Below, piece after piece: positions 35,101 through 45,700 of a stretch of 64,000 bases of DNA (the stretch's first letter is position 1; each line of letters starts with the position of its first letter). The translations under genes were made by a program, and so were the position numbers. Below the pieces are notes generated by a model. The model was not told the DNA's origin. It was given only the letters and a program-made list of their open reading frames with translations, and did no database searches. The DNA is taken from contig VXAA01000915.1 of assembly GCA_013399115.1 (NCBI GenBank), positions 1,082,734 through 1,146,733 of the forward strand, given 5' to 3'. The stretch is from Anseranas semipalmata (taxonomy: Eukaryota > Chordata > Aves > Anseriformes > Anseranatidae).

Positions 35101-36810
35101 CAACCAAAGCCAAATAGTTTTGATTCATCCTAAGGTGTCTGGGACAACAATAATATACAAAGTAGATAACAATAAAAGATCTTGGATATACAATCTGAAA
35201 CACCTGAGGAGAAAGATGAAGAGTTCCTAATCTGTTGTTCCATATCTCTTTGCTCAAAACGTGGAGAAGTTTGGATCTGTGCTAATAATTCCAAAGGCAT
35301 ATAAATACTTTAGGAACTAAGTCCATACTGACTTACTGAATCCCTGAGTTACTTCTGAAACTGTGAATGGATAATTTAGATGCCTGCAAAATTTTCTGCA
35401 AGGTCTTTGTGCTTAGTCTGTCACTGCATTGAGGGTTAACAGCAGATTGGGTCAAGATTCTTGTTTTTTGAAGTTTAAATTTAGGTTTTAAATTTAAGTT
35501 TTTATTAATCTCTTCAGCTTTTAGGGGTTTGTCTAATTTGCAGAAGTTAGAGGAAGATGGCCTCTTGAAGTGAAGACAAAATCTCCTGTATTTTTAAGTA
35601 ACTACATGAGAAATTTGCTGTACAAAGAGAACAATTCTAAAAATAGTGAGAAATGGCACCGTGACATTAGCAGGAACAATGACCCAATACCCAAGTTGCC
35701 GCAGGGGCTTTTGTCCTATAACTACCTTCATCATTAGGACTTGTGATGACATTATTTTCTGTGCTTATATAGGGCATGAGGCCATTGCTACCTGGAAGGA
35801 AGGATTTTGATCAGACTGCAGAAGATGAACAAGCAGGAGAGGTATGTTGGGTAACACTAAATCAATGTAGTTTCATTTACATTAGACACCAGCCTGGCAA
35901 TTTCAACATTAATGGTTGCACTACTGCCCTCTGAATTTCTGTAGCTTTATTATATCAGTGGGGGAGTGAAAGAGAGGGAGAGTGTGTCGCTCATGCTTGT
36001 GATACATGGGTTTTTCTCTTTCATGCATCATCAATGGATAGCAATTTGTACAGTTGTTAAATTCCTTTAGCAATAAATTTCCTGGGATAAGTATTGCTCT
36101 GCTTCTACCTGACAGGTTATCTAAGATGATAATAACAACACTGTCTTTGGATCTGGACCCTCCCTCTTCCAAACTGAAAGGATGAAAGACTGGCTCTGAG
36201 GCAAATGGCAAGGTAGCAAGAGCATCAGATTTGGACCTAAGACTTGGGTTCAGTTTGCTTTTGTGGAGCCATCAATTTCCTTGGGGTGTTTCGGCAAGTT
36301 ATCTCCTCTATCCCTTGCCACAGTTCTCCTTTGCAACACATGGCTACCTGGTAAGTGCCATGACAGAATAAGGTGCTCAAATACAAAAGCAATGAGGAAC
36401 ATACAGGCTTCTAGATAGGGGACTGTTAGCCATCCTCCTAAAAGGTGAGAATCACTATTTCCTTCTACAGAGGTACCAAATAAGGCAGAGACTGGCATAA
36501 GAAGTTGTAGCAGGTCAACAGATGTGTAGGAAACAGAACCTGGGAGTCCTGATTGCTGTTCAGCACCAGCTGCAAACGAAGTATGAGGACCCACTAAGAA
36601 CCTGGCTGCAAGGACTGTGAAGTGTGTTTGTAAACCACAAAGCAGATTGATTTGGAGGTCAGTGGCTGTCTTCATCTTGCAGACATTCGCTCTGGTGCTG
36701 TACTGCACCAGCTCTACAGATGACTTTCCAAGTAGGTTTCCATTTTCAACCTAAATGACCTAGTTGAAGGAAGAGCCAAAAGGACTTAGGTTCCTAAATC
36801 ACATAGGCTG
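32111..36810. other. Intergenic between FEM1A and miR-7
   Basis: No gene is recognised. TG-rich alternating sequence runs from about 33,070 to 33,640. A 196-codon minus-strand open frame at 33952-34542 has no family motif. A MIR-like remnant lies near 34.95 kb. The remainder is AT-rich. If the miR-7 primary transcript extends leftwards it would cover part of this region. Confidence 0.45.
34930..35055 (+). mobile_element. MIR-like SINE remnant
   Basis: The order TTTTGTGACCTTGGGCTGG, TCATTTAATCTTCCTATG, ATTTCCCTGCCAGTAACATG, GGAATAATAACTG follows the conserved MIR core and tail, with moderate divergence. Boundaries are approximate. Confidence 0.55.
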
Positions 36811-36811
36811 T

Positions 36812-37130
36812 AATCACAGAATCACGGAATTGTTGAGGTTGGAAGAGACCTCTGGAGGTTATCTGGTCCAACCTGCAGGCTCATGCAGGGACACCTAGAG
36901 CCGGTTGCCAAGGGCCATGTCTAGATGGCTTTTGAATATCTCCAAGGATGGAAACTACAACTTTGGGCAACCTGCATCAGTGCTCAGTCACCCTCACAGT
37001 ATAGAACTGCTTCCTGATGCTCAGACAGAACCTCATGTGTTTCAGTTTGTGCCCAGTGCTGCTTTTTCTGGCACTGGGCACCACTGAAAAGAGCCTGGCT
37101 CCATCCTCTCTGCACACTCCCTTCAGGTAG
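36812..37130 (-). mobile_element. CR1 LINE 3' fragment, antisense
   Basis: Begins with the reversed terminus AATCACAGAATCACGGAATTG, then GAGGTTGGAAGAGACCTCTGGAGG, CATGCAGGGACACCTAGAG and TTCCTGATGCTCAGACAGAACCTC, a CR1 subfamily distinct from the pair at 10-12 kb. It is 5'-truncated at about 37,130. Confidence 0.8.
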
Positions 37131-37384
37131 TAACAATGACAAGTGTGCAATGCTGAGCAGACAAAGAAAATGCTCTACAGCACCACCAATCCAAACTATT
37201 AAAGACATTTCAGTACTTACCTTTACCACTGGCCTCAGCAGGATTCAGGAATTTCATTTTCACACCTAAATATCTTTGAGAATAGAGGCTCTGGGTGGTA
37301 TTGAAAATTTACTTGTTTCGGTTTTTAAAACGCTGTTGGAAGCAATGAGCTAGACTTTCAAAACAAGGAGGATCTCTAAGTGCC

Positions 37385-37505
37385 CAGCAGACCTCAGCAG
37401 CTGAGGTTCAAGCCCTAACTCTGCCACAGAATTGTTGTGGGGTCTTTGAGTGAGGCACTTAATGTTTCTCGATCCACATTATGAAGATAGTAATAGTTGT
37501 TTTCA
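37385..37505 (+). mobile_element. Possible MIR-like SINE remnant
   Basis: GAGGTTCAAGCCCTAACTCTGCCAC followed by a CTTTGAGTGAGGCACTTAATG-like block resembles the MIR tRNA-derived head and core. Strongly diverged and only suggestive. Confidence 0.3.
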
Positions 37506-37849
37506 ATGAGAAATTGCTTTGAAGTAAAAGCAGGTGAGTGGCATGCTTAGAGAGAACTGCTCATGGCTGCAGGATGAGCCCATACAGCTTGGTTCTTCAC
37601 AGACACTCCTCCTGCTGCTTCACTCAGAGCCCAGATTTGGTTAACTTCAAGGGGATGAGAGCTGAGGAGCAGAGTAAGTCACAGTCTCTGTCTCAGGGGC
37701 TGATACGACCTCCAGCCTGCCAAAGCACTTCAATACATACTTAGCTTTCAGGTCTGGAGCAGCTGTACCACAGACGGGGCTCTCGGCAGGCAGCTGGACC
37801 AGCTCTGTGTCCCAGCCCATTCTGTCAGCAATCTCTCCTACCAGTGAGG

Positions 37850-37945
37850 GTGAAGATCTGCACTATATGGCAGGCTATGATTTGTTGTCACCTTTATAAA
37901 TCAGAACAACAAAATCACTAGTCTTCCACACAGAGCCAGACCACT
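37850..37945 (-). ncRNA. MIR7-3: miR-7 precursor hairpin (MIR7-3 orthologue by synteny)
   Basis: The minus strand contains the full 23-nt miR-7-5p sequence at 37928-37906 (seed GGAAGAC) with no mismatch to the form I know. An 18-nt loop (37905-37888) follows, then the complementary 3p arm at 37887-37866 beginning CAACAAATCATAGCC. The two arms pair along their length with the bulges usual for miR-7, and the 5' flank CTCTGTG resembles other vertebrate miR-7 precursors. In human, MIR7-3 lies upstream of FEM1A on the same strand, between FEM1A and DPP9. Here it is 6.3 kb upstream of FEM1A, also on the same strand. miR-7 is enriched in pituitary, endocrine pancreas and brain. Precursor ends are approximate. 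Confidence 0.96.
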
Positions 37946-38677
37946 GAGAGCAGCACCTCCTCCTTCGGGACATCCTCCTTCATTTCTTCTTCTGTTATCC
38001 TTCCTTACTTGTTCTCATTCTTTCAACACTTGCTTCTCATTTCAGGGATGGATGCTAGGCATGTTAGGCAGTGCAAAAAAAGAAAAATAGTGCTCTTTGT
38101 GAGACCGTGTCAAATCTCACTATAATCGTCTATCCAATTTTGTGACTGTACCTGTGACTTTCTGCTCCATTTTCTCACTCAGGAGACTATATATGCCTAT
38201 AAAAATTTGGATCATGTATTTTTCAGGGATATCAGGACTCAGCAGGATCTCCTTTTTCCATACCCTATGATAAACTTCTCCTGGAGTGCTCTGTCAACCT
38301 GCCTATCTCTCAGTTGTATCTTGGTCTGCCTAAAATAAGTAAATGCAATATATACTTGGGAATGCTAGTGAAAAGGAATCAGGCAGCAAAGAAAAAGATA
38401 AGATAATGATAGCACAGAGTTTCCTGGGATCCTACTGAGAGACTGATTTAAGCAAGAAAAAACAAAACCTTTTTGCTGTTTCCTTTTCTCTGAATTTGTT
38501 GAAGAGCAATCTTTATTTCACCCCAGGTTTAGCTTTGCTTCCACTCCCCAGCTTTCTGCTGTTAATACCTTGCATATTTCATGAATAACGTGTGAAAGGA
38601 CAATGCTGGCTCACATCCAAGGAAAGGATCTTGCATTATTCCTTTTGACCGCCATTGTCTGAGCGAGGCATACTTAC

Positions 38678-38731
38678 CTCAGCCAGTGGAATCGGGCAAG
38701 GGACGGCATCCTCCCTGTCGTCAAACCAAGC
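38678..38731 (-). other. Candidate exon of the miR-7 host transcript
   Basis: On the minus strand a 54-nt segment ends in a near-perfect donor, GAG|GTAAGTATG (boundary 38,678), and starts after CATTTAACAG (boundary 38,731), which is preceded by a T-rich tract. It lies about 0.75 kb upstream of the miR-7 hairpin and on the same strand, as expected for a host-gene exon with the hairpin in the next intron. The exon is open in one frame (AWFDDREDAVPCPIPLAE), but coding potential is unproven. Confidence 0.35.
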
Positions 38732-38934
38732 CTGTTAAATGTACTTTTGTGAGCAGTTGTAAAAAAGAAAAAGAAACAAAAGTATCCTTCAACAGCCTCT
38801 GCTCTGCAGAGCTGCTTTGCTGAAAGGCTTCTTTCATAGAAGGAGAAAGAATTTTCAGCAAAAGGAGAGAGTTTGCTGGTGCTGGCAGAGGTTGTGCCCC
38901 ATGCAAGCTCACGGAGCGAGTCCAGCCTCTCCCT

Positions 38935-38970
38935 CTCCTCTCCCTCCCTCTCCCCCCTCTCTCTTTTTTT
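38935..38970 (+). repeat. Pyrimidine-rich simple repeat (TCTCCC/T)n
   Basis: A run of CTCTCC and CTCCCT units grading into a T8 run, all pyrimidines on the plus strand. Short low-complexity tract. Confidence 0.6.
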
Positions 38971-39605
38971 TAAACATATGTGCTTTGTATGGACACTTTA
39001 ATCAAACTCCAGATGGGTTGTTTCAATCTGGGGATTTGCTCTGCTCAGGAGATAACAATCCATTGTGCTAGCCTAGGTAGCAAGTGTGTTTGTGATAGCT
39101 GGAGCTGATACCAGGAGATGTCCAGGTGGTCTTGTTTAACAGGGGGTATTAGCGATACTGCCATTGTCCGGGAAATCAGATAAAACTGCAGTCCAGGTGT
39201 TACCCTACACCGTGTTTGTGTAATGACATTGCCAACTGCCGATTGCTACCTACATCAAAATAAAGACCAAACACGGCAGAAGGGACAATCCTGGGTGATA
39301 TTTTCTGGTACAAGATCACCATCATCCCCAGACTTCCCAGTGTGCAGCATTTAAAGTGCAAAATTTAATCTGAATAGAAAGTAGAACACTAGTGAGCATG
39401 CACCCCTTGCTCATACTGAATACAACTTTACTTTGATACATGCCTGTTCCTGGCCTGTGCTTGGATTTCCTAAATTCAGGCATTTCCTCTAAACTGTAGC
39501 ATATTTTCTGCCATGCCACAAAGTGTATACAAATGAAAATGCTTTGGGGGGCGTGGGGGGGGGCAAGAGAAAATGGTTTGGGAATTGCTAACTTGGACTG
39601 TAATC

Positions 39606-39680
39606 AGAACAGAACAGAACAGAATAGAATAGAATAGAATAGAATAGAATAGAATAGAATAGAATAGAATAGAATAGAAT
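39606..39680 (+). repeat. (AGAAT)15 pentanucleotide microsatellite
   Basis: Fifteen uninterrupted 5-bp units. The first three are AGAAC and the rest AGAAT. It grows directly out of the 3' terminus of the adjoining antisense CR1 fragment, whose natural end is an ATTCT-type short repeat. Confidence 0.9.
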
Positions 39681-39735
39681 AGTTCAGTTGGAAGGGACCT
39701 TCAAAGATCATCTAGTCTAACTGCACTATCTCAGG
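39681..39735 (-). mobile_element. CR1-like LINE 3' end fragment attached to the microsatellite
   Basis: AGTTCAGTTGGAAGGGACC, then TCAAAGATCATCTAGTCTAACTGC, is the reversed terminal segment of a CR1-type element. Only about 55 bp is recognisable, which is typical of severe 5' truncation. Confidence 0.6.
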
Positions 39736-42700
39736 TGACAACACTTTACAATTGTTCTGGAACTATGCTCTGCCTCACACAGTGATGCACCAGTTTGGGG
39801 AAGGGATTTGCCACAAGTTATCGCTAGAGGAGCACATAATAATCAAGAGAGAAGTGACTGTTTGGCTTCAGCAAGGGAATGAGGTCCTCTGTGTTTCTAC
39901 ACATATGTATTCCCTTTTAGGAGCATGGCATTTAGTAGAAATCATAAATTCCGTCCAGTCTCAGAGGTGTGCGAGACTTTTGTCTAGACTTCAGATAGGG
40001 TGATCTGTCTCTGTAGGGCCATATTTCTCAATGTGACATTTTTCAGGATGGGATCTGCCACTTGTAGTTTGTCCCAGAGATTTCAACAATGTGGAAGCTT
40101 ATGCCTCCTTGTAATTGTGGCCGGTGAAACCCACAGTGCTGAGAAGCCACTGTAGTTTCTTTGTAATTGATTATATAGATAAGATCTAAACTTAGCTACA
40201 GAACATGGTGAAAAAAGCCTGGTTAGAAAGAATAGGGACTCAAGAGCTTAGCCTCCAGCTATCTGAGAAGAGACTGGCTCATCACAGAGATCCCCAGCTG
40301 CACTTCCAGGCTGTAAATTAAACAAACAGTATTTCCTATACACCAGACCGCAGGGATGGTAGAAAGAACAGTGTGGCCTTATTGCTGTTATTTCCTTTGG
40401 TTTCAATCTCTGTCCTCTGCCCCCCACCTCCTTCTCAGACTAGTGTTGCCCACTTTACCCGATTTGTTATTTATTACAATGGTTTAAAGAGAGGCAGGGG
40501 GAAAAATGCTCAGTGCAAATTATATTTTGAGCTGTTGTGCTTTGCCTCTTTGGCGGATAATAAATCTCTCTGGCAATGCTCCTCTGTATAGGATTTGTCA
40601 TTAAATGCAATTAAACAAACCCTGCAGGTGTCCATGATCAGGCCTGCAGCAGCCCATTCACAACTGCAATGTTATTATCATCCTGACAACAAAACACCAG
40701 ATATTTCTTGAGCTCCTCTGATCGATGTGCTTGCCTGACATGGAACTGGAGGGAGGAGAGAAGGGGGGAACAGAATGGTTCAAATGCTCTTTAGACTTAT
40801 TGATGGAAAAGTCAAGAAGCTACTCAGCAATCAGAGGGAAGGTGGAAAAAGAAAAAGGCTAAGGAATAGGAGGGCTGAAAAGAAAAAAATTAGAGAAGAG
40901 TATTTGGGAGCAAATATATAGAAATGAGGCAATGTACCTCATCATATCCACGTACCCAATGATTTTGTTAATGTACAAGACTAGAATTTAGGAGACGTGC
41001 AAGTGAGGTACTTTAGGTATGACTCTTCTCATGCAACTTTAGCCTGATAGCAGTAAGGCATTTAGTGTTAAGTGAGTCACGTAGGCTCCCTTTGCAGTCA
41101 GTGCAAAAATTAATCTCACCCTAAGACAGGACTTGACTGTTAGGTTGACTTGTTGTCCAGACATACCTGTCTGTCTCTGTTAACTGTAGCTGAATTTATG
41201 TGAGTAGGTTGGATCATATATCCAACTAATTGCAAATCCTACCCTTAACAACCAGAGGAATTGGCTTTTGCTGAATGCATATTCCTTTCTGTCTTCATTC
41301 ACAAGAACACATTTCCTGGTACAGCTATCAGGACTGCATGCTACAGAGACATTGCCAATATTTGTAGAAAGCAGATGCAACAACTTTGCGGCAGAATTGA
41401 TGTGTACTCTGACAATTGGGGATCAAGAAAAAAGTCCCATGGTTTATTTCAGCCATCCCAGGCAGCCTGCAGAGTATGAAGGTCAGGGATTCACAGGGGA
41501 CTGCTTGCCATCAAGTCCAGCGAGGGAAAATTTTGCAAACACCAGTCAAATTATCCTGCCTGAATCATTTGCTCAGCTCAGCCTCAGGGTGCTCTGAGGA
41601 TAAACCTCTTTCCTCTTCCGTTCTCACCCCAGGAAACCTAGTTTAGTTCAGCTGATTGCTGGGGCACATATAGAATTGCAGTGACAAGGGATAGCTTATA
41701 TTACTGTAGCCCCTTTGCAAATGCACAGTAACACAGAAAGAAAGCCATTTGTAGGTTGGATAAAGGGAGTTAAATGAGTAGACTTCAGTAGTGTGTGTGC
41801 ATAGGTAGAGTGTAAGGGATCATTGTTTACTTCTACAAAAACTATTGTCAGAGCCTTTAACTAATTATGCAAAGGTGATGTGCTAAGTTTTTATAGCCTC
41901 ATCTGAAATGCCCAGTAGGGCAAACGGCATGAAACCCTGATTGCTGGCATCGAAGATGAAGTTGAGATTACGGCAGAAGGAATTGGGATTTCTGCTATCA
42001 ATCTACAGGTCTCAGGATGACAAATTCCTTGGGCCGTGCATCTACATCACTATGAAGTGCTGGTCTTTGGCTCCTTGGTTGCTAGGGCAGTCCAGGTTTC
42101 TGTACCAAAGAATGTCCTCTTTTTCTTACTCTCCTATTCAAACATTGGAGGATTTCCCCCTGCCACTTTTTGTGTCCTTCTTTTCCCCATCCTATTACCA
42201 CTTAATCTACTGGTTTGTGCCATTAGCAAACCAGTATGCAATTATCTGGTGACACAAGTCAGCATTGGTCTACTGAAGCTGGCAGAACTGCCACATTGCT
42301 ATGGTATCACAGATTTTGGCCCTCAAGTCTGGCTACCAAGCGTCAATTCACTGGACACACCAATGGTTCCCCAGTTGTGGTCCATGGGTCAGGGGTAGTC
42401 TGCAAGGCCATGTAAAAATCCACAGTTACCAGCAGTATTTATGAGTAAGTCCATTTTGCATGGTTTCACATATAGTACCTGCGAACATCTGAGTGTGGCA
42501 CTGGTTCAAAACTTTTGGGAGCCATGCATATGTGCAAAAATAGCAGTTTAACTGATAAGCACAGCATTGCCTGCCTGTAAGCACTGCTCTAGATTCCTCC
42601 ATTTCACTCAATTTCTGCCTAGACCCTGCTCTCAGACGTGTCTGCCGAAATCTAGAAGCATCTCCGATTTATTCATCCCAGATGCTGTAGGATTTATACT

Positions 42701-45700
42701 GGGGTGACAAAGCTGACACAAAGGGATGTGCTCTATTCTAGGGAAACAGACAACCCAGCAGACAAGAACTGGCATGTCCCAGCTGCCAGTCTGAGGAGCC
42801 CAGTGCCTGTTAATGAGTGTCACTGGGACAGATCTTCAGCTGGCGTAAATGAGCGCTAGCTGATTCTAACTCCACAAGGACTTCAGTGGAACTCTGTTGA
42901 TTTACACCAGATGAGCAGCTGGTCCAGGGCCTGGGCTAGCCGGGGAAAACCCCCTGGAGTTTCCATCAGTGGGTGTGAGAGTGGGGTAGAAGCCAGCTGC
43001 ATGTGTGAAGGGGTGCAGGAGAGCAGGCAGAAAGCAAATGAAGGGAAGAATGGGAAATGCACATCTTATTGGATTGACTTCTCCAACAAATATATTTTTT
43101 CTTCTTTCCACTTCCCTTCTTCCCCACCTCCAGCAGCTCCTCTCTCACACTCTCTCTCTGCTGCTCATCTCCCTTTGTGCACCTCTTACCCACACTCTCC
43201 TTTCTAAACAGGTGCAGTTGCCACTCAATAGACTTTAATTACCACTTCAAGGGCTCTCACCAGGGTCTGTTGGGAGGGTGGAGATGAATTTTCCTGAGGA
43301 TTATGCTTATGTCTGAGTTCTTTTTAGTCAGATGGCGGTATTACTGTCAGTCTGCATCCTTCGAGAGATTGTTTCTTCATCTTCTCTCTGCTTGTGTTAA
43401 CAAAAAACAAAACTGCTGATAAATGAAAAGAAAGCAGCTATTAGCTACATTAATTATCAGGACAGCAAATTGGTCTAGAGAAAAATATTATGAACAGTTT
43501 TTAGGCAGGAGTCTAAGCTGGACTTCTAAAACATTATTTCTGCTTGCAAATAAAAAGCCCAATTTTCAGAAGTAGGATGCTCAGCATCTCCAAAGGTTTC
43601 TGTGGGAGACTGGGGTCTAAAAATACAAGTTGTTTTTAACCACTTTACCTTCTTTTTGCTCTGTGCTCTTCCCATCATATCTCGCTGGAGAAATGCACTG
43701 TTAATGCATTCTGCTGGTACCCTGGGGGATTCCTCCAGACCGAACATGTCAGTTGATTTCTGTCTTCAGCATAGTTTGCCTACGATGGAGAGTTATTCCC
43801 AATGTTTAGCTAGTAAAACAACATTTTTACTATTAAGATCCCCTTCAAAAGACAATCCTGGAGAATGCAGAGCAGAAGCTTATGTCCATCAGATCCGCTT
43901 GAAATTGTTTGCATAGTAAGTGAACATGCACTGGTGTTAAATGCAGATACGCACATAAATGTATATACATGTTTATATGTGCTGATACATGCGCCACTGG
44001 AAAAGATAGTAACCGCAAACGTAACAGTATCTTTTGGGGCAGAGAAGGTTTCCAAATATTTTAAAATAATTTTGCTTTTGCTCAACATTAACATTTTTAA
44101 TATTTTCATAAAATGAGAAGCAGGAAGGAGATTCTTTTATAGCAAATTAAGCAACATTTTCTTCTGCCAGAATTAAGTTTATTTTCCTAAACAAGCAATT
44201 CAGCAAACTAGGGAAATACTTAATGTAACCAAATCTGCATTACTGTGAATGTGTTTTCTGTGAAACATTTTGCCTAGGTCTGGGAGAATGTAGTTTTACA
44301 TTAGGAATTAAGAGACTCTGTATGATCTGTAAAGGCCAAAGCCCAGCTTGTATTTCTGGGTTAGCACCCAGGCTCTTCTTATCCCTTGGGCATTACTAAC
44401 CTTGCAACGAGGCTCAGACGCTGCTCTGAGGCTTTTATTTGTAGTCTCATCCATGCACCCAAATGGCATTCATTTCCCATCCAACACAGTCTGCCCCTGT
44501 GCGCTGCTGTCTGCTCTCAGATCTGGGCTTTTGTTGGTATCTGTAGTACAAAGACTGAAGAGATGAAGGAAGGACAGATGGATAACACCGATGGGAATAT
44601 GTTGGTAAAAAAGCAGAGCAATCATAATTGCACCTCTGTACTAAGATATCACTTTAGTCTTGGTTTGGGAATGTTGTGTTCCTCCTTCCTTAGGCTCAGA
44701 GTGCAACTATGACCTAATAAAGTAATGAGGTGCATGACACCGTGGACTCGGCCTGGGACAATGCTGCCCGATGGTACAGGGTCAGTGATGGTAAAAGGAA
44801 GAGGAATAGTGATGTACCTACAGGGGAATTCTCCCTGTGTGAGCACGTCTATGCCACCTCCTCTGGACTTTCTTCTCGCTCAGGGGGATCCATTCCCCTC
44901 TTCTCCATCAGGAATCCTGCAGTCCCTCCCTCTCTATTCCTGCCTTCCCTGGCCTCTGGAGATCTGCCAGCCCTCCTGACGCCTGTTCCCATTCTCATTT
45001 TCCCCTGATCATCTCAGGTTCTGTCCTTCCACTTCCTAGTGTAGCTCCTTCTTTTAGCTTCTAGGATTTAAAAATCCTTCTATCTTCACCACCTCTCCCC
45101 TCCCTGCTTCCTTTTCTTGTGCATTTTGTTTTCCAGGTCTATCTCCCACATGTTCTCCTGCCATTGATGTGGGACTAGGATGAACATTGATCACAGCCAT
45201 CTCAAACCCATCTCTCTCTTTTCCCAAAGAGCCAATGAAAATGTCACCCATGAGATAATCATCATGTTGCTCACGTCCCTTAATTGCTCTCAAAGTACAC
45301 ATCCAGGCTGCAGAGCCTCTTTGAAAGGCAGGTTCTGGCCTTTGGCACATTATTGACAGGCTGTTGATAGGCCCCTTTGTTGAGGAGCAATTTTGTCCCT
45401 TTTGCTGTACAATTTTTTTTTTATTTTTTTTTTTAAGACAGCCCTTTCAGAGAGTAGATTTTTAAAATAGAGCTGAGCTTCGAATGAACAGACACCAGAC
45501 TTATTCCTGAGAAACAGTGACATACATGTGAGATGAGAGCTACCAGCATGTTTCATGCAGGACTCCATACAAGAAATCAAAGCTACGATGACTGATAGCC
45601 TCCTCCCTAGTTGCGTTTTATTCCTTCCCCTCCTAGACCTGGTAATTAGGTGTTTACTTGTGGTGTATCACTAAATCATTAAATGCCTTGTGTGTTCCAG

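Noticed and set aside
36180..36330. Possible MIR/AmnSINE trace (GACTTGGGTTCAGTTTGC)
   Set aside because: Only a short tRNA-head-like string is visible, which is too little to separate from chance.
38665..38685. ATACTTACCT string resembling the U1 snRNA 5' end
   Set aside because: Only the first 10 nt match and the rest of U1 is absent. It is simply the complement of a strong splice donor on the minus strand.
44725..45008. Two overlapping plus-strand frames of 84 and 92 codons with protein-like starts
   Set aside because: No splice signals or family match, and they end in low-complexity Ser/Pro/Leu sequence.
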